Assembly (NCBI RefSeq): GCF_040151475.1
Contig: NZ_JBDKWG010000148.1
Location: forward strand, 62,001 to 126,000
From: CAXBNB01 sp040151475
Lineage (GTDB): Bacteria; Bacteroidota; Bacteroidia; Cytophagales; Cyclobacteriaceae
Direction of reading: 5' to 3'
DNA length: 64,000 nt
The position numbers and the translations under genes are program-made. Positions 1-8,353 of the stretch are shown one piece after another; position 1 is the first letter of the stretch, and the number at the start of each line of letters is the position of its first letter. A model generated the notes under the pieces. That model searched no databases and was not told the DNA's origin. It was given only the letters and a program-made list of their open reading frames with translations.

Positions 1-551
1 TCGAGTTTTCTCAGTCATACTGGCCGGTACCTGAATTTGTGTTTGATGGTATGCCACTATTACATGGAATGCACCTTCCATTGGTTTTTGTAGGGATTAT
101 GACTTTTATATTGATTATGAGTAGTGTGACTATGGTACTTGCTGTAGAAGCAGGGCATAGAAACGATAGGGTGGCAGTTGAGAAATGGATGCTTTGGACT
201 ATTCTTGGAGGGTTGACATTTTTAGGGTGTCAGGCATGGGAATGGACTCATTTTATAACAGGTACAGATGAAGGAGGTAGATTGCTTGATGGTTCTGTTT
301 TTCATGGAGCCAATCTAAGTATAAACCAGTATGGCCCTCCAAACTTTGCTGCATTGTTTTTCTTTATTACAGGATTTCACGGATTTCACGTGTTTAGTGG
401 AGTAGTAATCAACTTCATCATATTTTATCAAGCCACTACAGGGGTATTGGCTAGAAGGGGAACTTATGAAATGGTGGAAAAAGTTGGCTTATATTGGCAC
501 TTTGTGGATCTTGTTTGGGTATTTGTATTTACCTTCTTTTATCTGGTCTGA
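1..551 (+). CDS. coxC: Cytochrome c oxidase subunit III (5' end cut by window)
   Basis: Subunit III of a haem-copper cytochrome c oxidase in the inner membrane, which supports the proton-pumping core that reduces oxygen to water. The frame is open from base 3, so the start lies outside the window; 182 residues are visible. Several hydrophobic segments are seen, with family-typical stretches: 'FITGFHGFHVFSG' in the centre and a C-terminal end 'YWHFVDLVWVFVFTFFYLV'. A GTG at base 39 is only an internal codon, because the upstream residues EFSQSYWPVPEFV continue the protein. The subunit IV gene follows after 19 bases, so the two are almost certainly co-transcribed. Confidence 0.93.
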   Translation, partial: EFSQSYWPVPEFVFDGMPLLHGMHLPLVFVGIMTFILIMSSVTMVLAVEAGHRNDRVAVEKWMLWTILGGLTFLGCQAWEWTHFITGTDEGGRLLDGSVFHGANLSINQYGPPNFAALFFFITGFHGFHVFSGVVINFIIFYQATTGVLARRGTYEMVEKVGLYWHFVDLVWVFVFTFFYLV

Positions 552-570
552 CTTTATTAATAATTATACA

Positions 571-897
571 ATGGAACAAGAAACAACTGATATAAACGTA
601 CAACCTGCTGATAAATCTAAAATTTTAAAAATTTGGAAGGTGGCGGGGATTTTGGCAGTGATCACAGCAATTGAGTTCGTGATAGCGTTCACTGTTGATG
701 CCGGAACATTTAAGACAATCACTTTTATCATTATGACATTGGTAAAGGCTGGATATATAGTGGGTGAATTTATGCACTTGGGGCACGAAACTAAAGGGTT
801 GATTTATACCATCCTGTTACCGTGTGTTTTTGTCCTTTGGCTGATCCTTGCATTGTTGATTCAGGGAGCTGCTATCTTTCATGCACTTGGATTTTAA
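571..897 (+). CDS. Cytochrome c oxidase subunit IV, caa3-type
   Basis: Small membrane subunit (108 residues) of the same oxidase, in the caa3/CyoD-like subunit IV family. A short polar N-terminus is followed by three hydrophobic helices, with the family-like stretch 'KAGYIVGEFMHLGHE' between the second and third. The frame stays open further upstream inside subunit III, but ATG 571 is the first sensible start after the subunit III stop, and the extra upstream residues would be out-of-frame subunit III sequence. A strong terminator follows within 25 bases, so this is the last gene of the oxidase operon. Confidence 0.88.
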   Translation: MEQETTDINVQPADKSKILKIWKVAGILAVITAIEFVIAFTVDAGTFKTITFIIMTLVKAGYIVGEFMHLGHETKGLIYTILLPCVFVLWLILALLIQGAAIFHALGF

Positions 898-920
898 TTA
901 ATAAGATATTTTTATAAAGA

Positions 921-957
921 AAAAATCATGCTGTATTCTACAGCATGATTTTTTTTT
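921..957 (+). terminator. Intrinsic terminator after the oxidase operon
   Basis: A perfect 15-bp inverted repeat (AAAAATCATGCTGTA at 921-935 and its complement at 939-953) with a 3-base loop TTC runs into a T tract ending at 957. It begins 23 bases after the subunit IV stop. Because A and T runs flank the stem on both sides it could work in both directions, but the gene layout only requires + strand termination. Confidence 0.88.
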
Positions 958-965
958 GATAGGTA

Positions 966-973
966 TAACTTTG
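966..973 (+). promoter_or_regulatory. Possible -7 element before the Sco-like gene
   Basis: TAACTTTG matches the Bacteroidota -7 consensus TAnnTTTG. It lies just after the oxidase terminator and only 4 bases before the ATG at 978, which would give an almost leaderless transcript. No clear -33 TTTG is seen at the usual distance. Confidence 0.3.
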
Positions 974-977
974 TAGT

Positions 978-1571
978 ATGAAATTGAAGTGGTTGTTTCT
1001 GTTTTTTATTTTGGGTTTCCCGGTATCTATATATATTTTTCTTCAGGGATTTGGAGAAAATAAGTTTGAAGTACAGGTGTACTATGAAACTGGAATTGAT
1101 GAACCTATCGGAGAATGCTCTCAGGTATCCGGGCAATTTGAAGTCCCCGGCTATCAGGATTTTGATACAACATTTGACACAAACACCGAAGGGATAGTAG
1201 TGTACGATCCGGGCACACCCAATTGTGATTCCTGTCAATATAAAATCAATAACTTGTTGTCACTTAGCGATAAGTTTAAAGAATGGAATGACTTTAAGAT
1301 AGTATCGCTTGTGCAGGGTGATCAAACCGGATTATATCCTGATTCTGATGGAAATTGGAATGTTGTCACCAGTAAAGGTAAATTGATCGAGTTCGTAAAT
1401 TGCGGTTTGAACCTTGAAATTCCATCCATTAGTGACAACAGGATAACCAAAAATGGAGTTGTAGTATTAGTAGATAGAATGAAGAGAATCAGAGGGTATT
1501 ATAATGTGTTTGATAGAAAAGAATCAGACAGACTTGCTGTAGAACTGGAAATATTAAGAATTGGAAATTGA
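978..1571 (+). CDS. Sco-like oxidase assembly protein (thioredoxin fold)
   Basis: A 197-residue protein with an N-terminal membrane anchor (about residues 5-23) and a thioredoxin-like body facing the periplasm. Position between oxidase genes and a DUF420 gene, overall length, and the C-terminal pattern 'VVVLVDRMKRIRGYYNVFD' point to the SCO1/SenC family, which delivers copper to the CuA site of cytochrome oxidase. The copper site is atypical: the usual CxxxC is a CxxC here (Cys83-Asp-Ser-Cys86), and the histidine that normally precedes the 'LVD' strand is absent (ITKNGVVVLVD). It could therefore act as a disulfide reductase rather than a copper carrier. Its stop is 4 bases before the DUF420 start. 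Confidence 0.72.
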   Translation: MKLKWLFLFFILGFPVSIYIFLQGFGENKFEVQVYYETGIDEPIGECSQVSGQFEVPGYQDFDTTFDTNTEGIVVYDPGTPNCDSCQYKINNLLSLSDKFKEWNDFKIVSLVQGDQTGLYPDSDGNWNVVTSKGKLIEFVNCGLNLEIPSISDNRITKNGVVVLVDRMKRIRGYYNVFDRKESDRLAVELEILRIGN

Positions 1572-1575
1572 ATTT

Positions 1576-2145
1576 ATGAAGCCTAATAAAAAAGCGTTAA
1601 CAACTATTATAGTAGTATCAATTGTCATACCCATTGCTGTGGCAGTTTTGCTGTTTTCACCATTTAAAATTTCTTCGGATGCATCCTGGATCAGAGATCT
1701 TCCCACTTTTAACGCATTTATAAACGGACTTACTGCCGTATTTTTACTTATGGCAAGGTATTTCATCATGAATGATGAGCGCCAATGGCATAAATGGTTT
1801 ATGGAGCTTTCTTTTGTGCTTGGAGCGATGTTTTTGGTCTCTTATATTATTTATCATGCCAGTGTTCCTTCAGTATCGTATGGAGACATCAATGGGAATG
1901 GAACGTTGGAGGCAAATGAGTTGCTAAGAGTAGGCAATATAAGGTATGTGTATTATACCTTGCTATTGTCTCACATTAGTTTATCCATTGTAGTGGTGCC
2001 CTTTGTTCTTTTTGCCTTTTATTATGCGCTCTCTGAAAACTTCATAAAACACTTAAAAATTGTAAAATACACATGGCCAATTTGGTTTTATGTATCTGTA
2101 TCAGGCGTGTTGGTTTATTTTATGATCAGTCCGTATTATCGGTAA
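1576..2145 (+). CDS. DUF420 family membrane protein (CtaM-like)
   Basis: A 189-residue integral membrane protein with about five hydrophobic helices, resembling DUF420; the Bacillus member CtaM is needed for active cytochrome a-type oxidase. Histidines in membrane segments (HASVP after helix 3, 'LLLSHISLSIVVVPFVLFAF' in helix 4) fit that family. The soluble loop between helices 3 and 4 holds 'DINGNGTLEANE' (residues 104-115), a perfect match to the EF-hand calcium loop pattern. ATG 1576 is preferred over an in-frame TTG at 1561, which lies inside the upstream gene. It is part of the oxidase assembly cluster. Confidence 0.8.
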   Translation: MKPNKKALTTIIVVSIVIPIAVAVLLFSPFKISSDASWIRDLPTFNAFINGLTAVFLLMARYFIMNDERQWHKWFMELSFVLGAMFLVSYIIYHASVPSVSYGDINGNGTLEANELLRVGNIRYVYYTLLLSHISLSIVVVPFVLFAFYYALSENFIKHLKIVKYTWPIWFYVSVSGVLVYFMISPYYR

Positions 2146-2228
2146 TCAAAGGCTATAAAATCTCAAAACCTGACTATTATCAGTAATAAATGTCAAGGTA
2201 TAAAGGCAATAGCGAAGCAAACATTTAT

Positions 2229-2236
2229 TAATTTTG
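2229..2236 (+). promoter_or_regulatory. Possible -7 element before the CxxC small protein
   Basis: TAATTTTG matches TAnnTTTG and ends 4 bases before the ATG at 2241. No convincing -33 element was found, so this rests on the -7 match and on the 95-base gap after DUF420. Confidence 0.3.
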
Positions 2237-2240
2237 TATC

Positions 2241-2495
2241 ATGATTAAAAAGTCGCTATTGGCTGTGTCAGCCGTGTTGTTTTTTAGCATGAAGTCATTT
2301 GCACAATGTGCCATGTGCAAAACGACTGTTGTCAATAATGTAAACAATGGTGAACTGAACCTTGCCGAAGGACTAAACTTTGGTATTATGTATTTGTTCT
2401 TTACACCTTACTTGGTCATTGCAGTAGTAGCATTTTTTTGGTATAGAAACAGCAAATCCAATGCAAGAAATAAGCAGTACAAGAGCCTTAGTTGA
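2241..2495 (+). CDS. Small exported CxxC membrane protein
   Basis: 84 residues: a signal-peptide-like N-terminus (residues 1-21, ending SFA), then 'QCAMCK' with Cys23 and Cys26 right after the probable cleavage site, a short polar stretch, one transmembrane helix (about residues 48-68) and a basic C-terminal tail. The CxxC would lie on the periplasmic side. No named family was recognised, but position between DUF420 and DUF983 in an oxidase assembly cluster suggests a role in copper or thiol handling; that is inference. The end overlaps the DUF983 start by 35 bases, indicating translational coupling. Confidence 0.75.
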   Translation: MIKKSLLAVSAVLFFSMKSFAQCAMCKTTVVNNVNNGELNLAEGLNFGIMYLFFTPYLVIAVVAFFWYRNSKSNARNKQYKSLS

Positions 2496-2847
2496 TTGTA
2501 AGTGTCCTCGTTGCAGACAAGGAGATTTATTTCAACTACCCCTGATCAAATTTTTTAAAAACAGATCAATGTACAAAAAGTGTTCGGTTTGTAATCTGGC
2601 ATTCGAACCCGAACCGGGCTTTTACTATGGTGCCATGTTTATTAGCTATGCCGTGTCTGTTGCAGTTTCGATCATTTGCGGAGTGGTACTGTATAATTTT
2701 TTCGACGATCCTGATATCTGGATATACCTGATCACAGTGTTGTTTTTTATGGTACTGCTTTCACCGTTGACGTATAGGTATTCCAGGTCATTAATGCTTC
2801 ATCTCTTTGGAGGGATACAATTCGATTCCCGGTACAGCAAAGCCTAA
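2461..2847 (+). CDS. DUF983 family zinc-ribbon membrane protein
   Basis: 128 residues. The N-terminal part holds two Cys pairs, 'CKCPRC' (about residues 13-18) and 'CSVC' (about residues 41-44), a zinc-ribbon-like arrangement. This is followed by 'EPEPGFYYGAMFISYAVS' and two transmembrane helices, the DUF983 layout. The molecular function is unknown; DUF983 genes often accompany respiratory oxidase genes. ATG 2461 overlaps the previous gene by 35 bases, and the next in-frame ATG would remove the first Cys pair, so the overlapping start is favoured. Confidence 0.85.
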   Translation: MQEISSTRALVDCKCPRCRQGDLFQLPLIKFFKNRSMYKKCSVCNLAFEPEPGFYYGAMFISYAVSVAVSIICGVVLYNFFDDPDIWIYLITVLFFMVLLSPLTYRYSRSLMLHLFGGIQFDSRYSKA

Positions 2848-2988
2848 AATTTGAGTGTTACATTTAAGGTAAGTGTAACAAATTCCTACTCTTCCAATCA
2901 AATTGATTAATTCAGTTTAATTTTATCCAATATATTGATTTGGCATAGATGCCATGGATCAATACTTTTTTATTCTAAATAGGATATA

Positions 2989-5900
2989 TTGAAAGCGTAT
3001 CAATTTTTGTGGTCTTACAAATTTACGGCTTTACTGGCGTTGGTCATGGGGCTGGTCTTATATTTGATCAGCTTGTTTGGCAAATCAGATTCAGTAATAA
3101 TAAAGTCAAATATTGAGACTGGTTTGCAAAAAGAGCTGAGTCTTCAGCAAAAATACATCGATGCTGTAAGCTTAGATTTTTCAGTATTGTCGTTTCCGGA
3201 TTTTCCTCACAACGAGTACCCTACCTTTGTATTTACAAAAAATAAACTGGCATATTGGAATACCTCTAAAGTTGATTTGAAATTCGAAAAGCTGGCTAAT
3301 CTGGATACTTTTGGCCTGACATCAATAGATCATAGTAAGTACCTCTACAAAAAGAAAGTAGTAACCTTAAAAGACTCAAGGTATATTTTGGTATCAATGA
3401 TTCCATTGATCACAAAATACAATATCACCAACCAATATTTGAGCACCACTGTCAACCACGATATTCTTACCGATCAGGTGAGGTTGTTAGAAAACAATAA
3501 AGAGGGAGCCATTGAAATAAAGTTGGCAGGTCAGCCGCTTTTTTTTGTTAAAATTTTGGAAAAGACAATTTTTCATTCAGAGATGATATTCATAGTGAAT
3601 CTATTGAGTTTTGGTTTGATAGCTTTCCTTATTATTTCATTATATCAGTTTGCGCTGAGCTGGGTTGGTAAAGAAAAACGATTTGTTGGTTTTATAGTAT
3701 TGTTGGTGGGAAATGCGGTGATGCGTACCAGCTTGATATTGCTAAATATTCCTTTTAGGTTGACAGGTCTGGATTTATTCAATTCCAGCATTTATGTTTC
3801 CTCCGGTATTAATCCATCATTGGGAGATTTGCTTCTGAACGTATTGAGTTTACTCGCTGTAACACTGTTTCTTTTTGTTTGTCGAAACCATATTGCAGAA
3901 ACAGTCAATGTGTTTTTTTTTAAAAAAACTAAAAGATTAATTGGTTTGATTTTGTATTTTCTAAGCTATTGGGTGCTGTATTACTATGGAGCGATTTTGC
4001 TTGGAATTCTTGTCAATTCTCAAATTAGCCTCGATTTGAGCGACTCTATTGAATTCGATTTGATTAGGATGGTAGCTTTTATAGTGATCCTGCTTGCCGG
4101 AGTAATGGCCTTTTTGATCATACACATTGTGTATAAAATTGCCTTTTACGGAGAAAGAAATTTTATCAATTCTTTTCTTTTTACCGCATTGCCATCTGTG
4201 TTGGTTATGGGAGCTGTGGGACTGCTTACAAATGAGTATTATTTGATCATATTATTATTTCATACAGGCTATTTCACTATCATCTATTTGAATGATTTTC
4301 CTTCGCGAATGAGGACATTTAAGTTTGGTTCACTACTCTACGTGCTCTCTGCGATTATTTTACTTTCTGGTGTAAGTGCAGTGTCTGTATATAAGGGATA
4401 CGAAAGAAATGAACTGAATCAAAAGCAGAAATTTGCTACCAAACTTTTGATAGACAGAGACATAGAAGGGGAGTATTTGTTAGAACAAATATCTAACCTG
4501 ATAAGATCAGATATGAGTCTGAACAGTAAACTTAGTGGTCGTAGGGTATCGGTTTCGCAGATCAAAGATAGAATCAACCAATTGTTGGTAGATGAGTACT
4601 TTAGTGAATATGACATCAGAATAAACTTGTTTGATCGTGATGGCTTAGGTATTGGAAAAAATGTGGGGTTGATATATTACGAAGATTTTAAAAAGAGATT
4701 TAACTCAAAGGAGTTTAAGACTGACTTTGATAATATTTTTTTTGAAGGAAATTTTTTATCTACAGGAAGAAAACGATATATCTGCTTCATAGAATTGGAA
4801 AGGTATCGAAATAAAACCGGTTATATCATTCTGGAGTTGCATCAAAAAAAGCAGGTATCTAAATCCGTGTATCCTGAATTGTTGCTTGACAACAGTTCAT
4901 TTGCAAAGAATGATTTTGATTTTGCGGTTTATGACAACAATGAGTTGGTACATAGTGTCGGAAATTTCAACTATAAAGCAGACTTTGCTCCGGTTTGGAT
5001 TACCACTCCCCGGATATTTGAAAGAGGAATAGAGAAATACGGTTATCACCATCTGGCAGTTAAAGCAGACACCAAGTCAATTATTATCACTTCCAAACTT
5101 TATTCATTTTGGTCAGTACTTTCAAATTTTTCATTTCTGTTTTTGTTGTTCCTGGCCATATCTGTCGCAGTAATTATTGTCAATTCATTGCTGAATCACG
5201 AAACCATTAAATCTTTTAATTTCTCTACTAAAATTCTGATTTACCTCGGGTGTGCTTTTGCTATTCCGTTGTTGCTTGTAGGAGCTGCTATATTAAATAC
5301 GCTTAGCAAATCGTATAAGGCGGAGATTGATAAATCCTATCAAAAACAAACGATAGCCATGAGTGAAAACTTCGTGGATTTAATTACTGATTTTTATGCA
5401 AATGACCTCAACAGAGACGGACTTTCAAACGAGTTGTTGAAAATAAGCAGAAGCTCCCGGGCTGACATTAGTTTGTACGATCAGGAAGGCAGGCTCATTT
5501 CAACCAGCCAACCCAAAATAATGGAAGCAGGATTACTTTCACCTTACATCAATCCTGTTGCATTTCGTAAGCTAAAACATGAAGATAAAGATCAGGTAAT
5601 ATTGGAAGAATCTTTGGGTAAATTGTATTACAAGTCTTCTTACATTGCCATTAGATCTTACCAGGATGGTAAGTTGCTGGGAATAATGAGTTCTCCATTT
5701 TTCAGCTCAAAAAACCATCTGGAACGTCAGGAAACCGAAGTTTTTGGCAATATCATCAATATTTCAACACTGATTTTTTTAATCTCAATTGGGCTGTCTT
5801 ATGTAGCGGTCAGGAGATTGACCAACCCAATTATGCTCATTGCTTTGAAACTAAAAAAGACAGAGCTGTCAGAAGAAAATCTACCACTTGAATGGAATTC

Positions 5901-6630
5901 TAATGACGAGATAGGAGTGCTTGTGCAAGAATACAACAGTATGCTTGAGAAACTTGAGGTAAGTAAAAAGGAATTGGCCAGAAGTGAAAAGGAGGCCGCA
6001 TGGAAAGAGATGGCAAAGCAGGTAGCCCACGAAATAAAGAATCCGTTGACGCCAATGAAGCTGACATTGCAGCACCTTGACAGGGTAATGGATCAAAAGG
6101 ATGAAAGAAGGAAGTCGCTAAGCACACTATTGAGTCAGGTCGATACCCTCGATCAAATTGTAACTTCATTCAGTCACTTTGCCAAAATGCCTGATCCGGA
6201 AAATGAAACTATTAATATAGTGCAGGAACTGGAAAAAACGATTAACCTTCATCCTGACAAAAATATTTCTTTCTGCTACGACGATGGTGAGACGCTGATC
6301 AGCGGAGACAGGAAACTCTTTGGGAGAATTTTTAATAATATCATTCTGAATGCTTTTCAGTCGATGAGTGCGGTTGCTTTCCCTGTTTTGGAGATATCTG
6401 TAGAAAAAAAAGAGCAAAAAGCATTGATGACTTTTCGGGACATAGGCACAGGAATATCCGACAAAATCAAGGATAAAGTATTTATTCCAAATTTTAGCAC
6501 AAAAGCATCCGGATCGGGTATAGGTCTGGCAGTAGCCAAAAGAGGTATCGAACATGCAGGAGGTCGGATATGGTTTGAACCCAACTTGCCAGATGGGACT
6601 GTTTTTTTTATAGAGCTTCCGTTAGTGTGA
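2989..6630 (+). CDS. Large NtrY-like sensor histidine kinase
   Basis: A 1213-residue membrane kinase. The first ~470 residues hold an anchor, an extracytoplasmic stretch and a block of many hydrophobic helices. A second extracytoplasmic region and further membrane helices (about residues 710-770 and 920-940) lead to a HAMP domain (starting 'RRLTNPIMLIALKLKK'). The kinase core has the phospho-acceptor His1014 in 'VAHEIKNPLTPMKL', an N-box 'NIILNAFQSM' and G-boxes 'DIGTGISD' and 'GSGIGLAVAKRG'. The 'HEIKNPLTP' H-box is typical of NtrY-type kinases. It starts at TTG 2989 with AGGA 5 bases upstream. No response regulator is adjacent, so its partner is elsewhere. Confidence 0.88.
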   Translation: MKAYQFLWSYKFTALLALVMGLVLYLISLFGKSDSVIIKSNIETGLQKELSLQQKYIDAVSLDFSVLSFPDFPHNEYPTFVFTKNKLAYWNTSKVDLKFEKLANLDTFGLTSIDHSKYLYKKKVVTLKDSRYILVSMIPLITKYNITNQYLSTTVNHDILTDQVRLLENNKEGAIEIKLAGQPLFFVKILEKTIFHSEMIFIVNLLSFGLIAFLIISLYQFALSWVGKEKRFVGFIVLLVGNAVMRTSLILLNIPFRLTGLDLFNSSIYVSSGINPSLGDLLLNVLSLLAVTLFLFVCRNHIAETVNVFFFKKTKRLIGLILYFLSYWVLYYYGAILLGILVNSQISLDLSDSIEFDLIRMVAFIVILLAGVMAFLIIHIVYKIAFYGERNFINSFLFTALPSVLVMGAVGLLTNEYYLIILLFHTGYFTIIYLNDFPSRMRTFKFGSLLYVLSAIILLSGVSAVSVYKGYERNELNQKQKFATKLLIDRDIEGEYLLEQISNLIRSDMSLNSKLSGRRVSVSQIKDRINQLLVDEYFSEYDIRINLFDRDGLGIGKNVGLIYYEDFKKRFNSKEFKTDFDNIFFEGNFLSTGRKRYICFIELERYRNKTGYIILELHQKKQVSKSVYPELLLDNSSFAKNDFDFAVYDNNELVHSVGNFNYKADFAPVWITTPRIFERGIEKYGYHHLAVKADTKSIIITSKLYSFWSVLSNFSFLFLLFLAISVAVIIVNSLLNHETIKSFNFSTKILIYLGCAFAIPLLLVGAAILNTLSKSYKAEIDKSYQKQTIAMSENFVDLITDFYANDLNRDGLSNELLKISRSSRADISLYDQEGRLISTSQPKIMEAGLLSPYINPVAFRKLKHEDKDQVILEESLGKLYYKSSYIAIRSYQDGKLLGIMSSPFFSSKNHLERQETEVFGNIINISTLIFLISIGLSYVAVRRLTNPIMLIALKLKKTELSEENLPLEWNSNDEIGVLVQEYNSMLEKLEVSKKELARSEKEAAWKEMAKQVAHEIKNPLTPMKLTLQHLDRVMDQKDERRKSLSTLLSQVDTLDQIVTSFSHFAKMPDPENETINIVQELEKTINLHPDKNISFCYDDGETLISGDRKLFGRIFNNIILNAFQSMSAVAFPVLEISVEKKEQKALMTFRDIGTGISDKIKDKVFIPNFSTKASGSGIGLAVAKRGIEHAGGRIWFEPNLPDGTVFFIELPLV

Positions 6631-6970
6631 GAATACAGGACTGTTGGTATAGCTTCATCTACTTTGAATACTGTATTAATTTCCCTCTTCCTATTTTGAT
6701 AAAATAACCATTACCTTGTATAATTTTACTCCCTGCTAGGAGAAGGTTTTTATTGACTTGGTATTTTGTATAAATCTCACTAATATTATTATATAATAGT
6801 GGTGATCCATTTTATAGTTTTGGTGCTCTTTTGGTAAGTAGTATTCTTAATTTTTGAATACTTAATATCGAACCAATTCAAGTTTATCTTCTCATTTTTC
6901 AAATATTTGATCTGCTTTTGGGTTATTTCCCTTTTTAGACTAAAATGTAGTATCTGTATAAGTTTACATT
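6631..6970. other. 340-bp AT-rich intergenic stretch
   Basis: No coding frame, RNA gene or clear hairpin was recognised here. The last 60 bases hold AT-rich sequence with GTATAAGTTTA just before the MtfA-like start, a one-base mismatch to the TAnnTTTG -7 element (TAAGTTTA). It separates the kinase from the next gene. Confidence 0.5.
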
Positions 6971-7765
6971 ATGGGAGCTTTTTATTTGTTTCTTTTGTCT
7001 TGCTTTATCATCCTTTTGTTTTCGCTTACTGGTAAGGTGGATATGGGTTTTCAGGTGCCCGGAGTGGCAAGGCCATTGAAAAGAAATTACAAAATCATAC
7101 TCAAACAGCACTTCCCTTATTACAACAATCTGGGTGTACAGGAGCAAAAGCTCTTTGAACGAAAACTTCAGTATTTTATCCATATAAAAGAATTTATTCC
7201 CAGAAATATTGAAACAGTGACAGCCGAAATGAAAGTATTGATTTCGGCATGTGCTGTACAACTTACTTTTGGATACCCTAAAATATTTCTGTCTCATTTT
7301 AAAAGAATTTTGATTTACCCCGACAATTATTATTCTACCATAAACAGAGTGTATCATAAAGGTGAGGTGAATCCGAGGTTTCAGGCGATAGTTCTGTCAT
7401 GGAAGAGTTTTGTTCAGGGTTACATAGAGTCCGACAGTGGAGTTAATTTGGGACTGCACGAAATGGCTCACGCCTTGAGATTGGAAAATATAATATTCAA
7501 TGACGAATTTGACTTTTTTGAACCACATATTCTGGAAGAGTGGCATGGACTTGCCGCACTGGAAATCGAAAGGATCAAATCGGGAAACAGCCGAATGTTT
7601 CGTGATTATGCCTCAACTGATCAGGATGAATTTTTTGCCATAGCTATTGAAAATTTCTTCGAGCGTTCAAAAGAATTTAAGACAATGATGCCTAATCTAT
7701 ACTATGTGCTATCGAAACTATTGAGGCAAGACCCATGTATGCTGATAGGGGAAGAAATTTCCTGA
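6971..7765 (+). CDS. mtfA: MtfA-like zinc metallopeptidase (M90 family)
   Basis: 264 residues with an N-terminal hydrophobic anchor (residues 3-20) not found in the soluble E. coli protein. The zinc site is the HExxH motif His163-Glu-Met-Ala-His167 in 'NLGLHEMAHALRLEN'. The downstream 'DQDEFFAIAIENFFERSKEF' matches the MtfA signature that supplies the third ligand region. In enterobacteria MtfA binds the glucose-regulon repressor Mlc; there is no sign of that system here, so only a membrane-tethered peptidase is claimed. It stands alone between two intergenic gaps. Confidence 0.85.
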   Translation: MGAFYLFLLSCFIILLFSLTGKVDMGFQVPGVARPLKRNYKIILKQHFPYYNNLGVQEQKLFERKLQYFIHIKEFIPRNIETVTAEMKVLISACAVQLTFGYPKIFLSHFKRILIYPDNYYSTINRVYHKGEVNPRFQAIVLSWKSFVQGYIESDSGVNLGLHEMAHALRLENIIFNDEFDFFEPHILEEWHGLAALEIERIKSGNSRMFRDYASTDQDEFFAIAIENFFERSKEFKTMMPNLYYVLSKLLRQDPCMLIGEEIS

Positions 7766-7846
7766 AATGTAGGAGAATCAAAGTGAAGTATCCATTCTAG
7801 TGGGTAACTTTGAACCCAATTCAAATTACTTGGGAATTGATTGTGT

Positions 7847-8164
7847 ATGAAGAAAAAATCACATCCGGCAGGAATAAGAAACAAATCGACAGTTACATTG
7901 AAAGATGCTATGAGTGCCATGCTCAAGTCTTACAACATTGATGTAAAATTTGATGAAGCAAGTCTGGTTTCTACCTGGGAGAAGATTATGGGCAAAGCCA
8001 TAGCCAATAGAACTTCCAATATATACATCAGAGACCATGTAATGATTGTGACACTAAGTTCAGCTCCCCTCAAACATGAATTGAACAACTCCAAGTCAAA
8101 AGTAATGGCACTGATAGAGCAGCATTATGGCAAGCCGGTGGTGAAGGATATACTTTTTATTTGA
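7847..8164 (+). CDS. DUF721/DciA-like protein
   Basis: A 105-residue protein with the DUF721 pattern: an N-terminal 'LKDAMSAMLKSYNI', the central 'STWEKIMGKAIANRTSNIYIRDHVMIVTLSSAPLKHELN', and a short C-terminal strand. DUF721 proteins include DciA, the ancestral loader/partner of the replicative helicase DnaB. ATG 7847 is preferred over the TTG two codons upstream. A role in replication is known for the family, not shown by this locus. Confidence 0.82.
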   Translation: MKKKSHPAGIRNKSTVTLKDAMSAMLKSYNIDVKFDEASLVSTWEKIMGKAIANRTSNIYIRDHVMIVTLSSAPLKHELNNSKSKVMALIEQHYGKPVVKDILFI

Positions 8165-8291
8165 AATTGTATTCTTCATGTTTTGTCATTCCTTCTGAAA
8201 TATTTTTTTCTGACTCAAAATAGCCCGTGGAGTCAATTAAGACTATATAAGGGCGAACCTGATAAATAATAAATTAGGGGGGCTACCTTGC

Positions 8292-8324
8292 TTTAATGTT
8301 ATCTTAATGTTAATTTTATGTTAA
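8292..8324 (+). promoter_or_regulatory. Three 11-bp phased direct repeats (Pho-box-like operator)
   Basis: TTTAATGTTAT, CTTAATGTTAA and TTTTATGTTAA follow each other without a gap at 8292, 8303 and 8314. The core ATGTTA recurs exactly every 11 bp, at 8296, 8307 and 8318. On the other strand the first two units from that side read TTAACA. Phased 11-bp repeats are the usual binding pattern of OmpR/PhoB-family response regulators, and TTAACA-type repeats are the Bacillus PhoP box. The array ends 29 bases before the ATG at 8354 and is followed by TATATAAAAATAAGG, so it sits where an activator site would be. The identity of the regulator is inference. Confidence 0.55.
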
Positions 8325-8353
8325 CTATATAAAAATAAGGTAACACAGGGGTA

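Noticed and set aside
466..570. Upstream extension of the oxidase subunit IV frame into subunit III
   Set aside because: The added residues come from subunit III read in another frame; ATG 571 gives a normal-length protein.
912..1238. 108-codon open frame on the - strand
   Set aside because: It lies over the terminator and the Sco-like gene; the translation shows no domain and is a shadow of the real frame.
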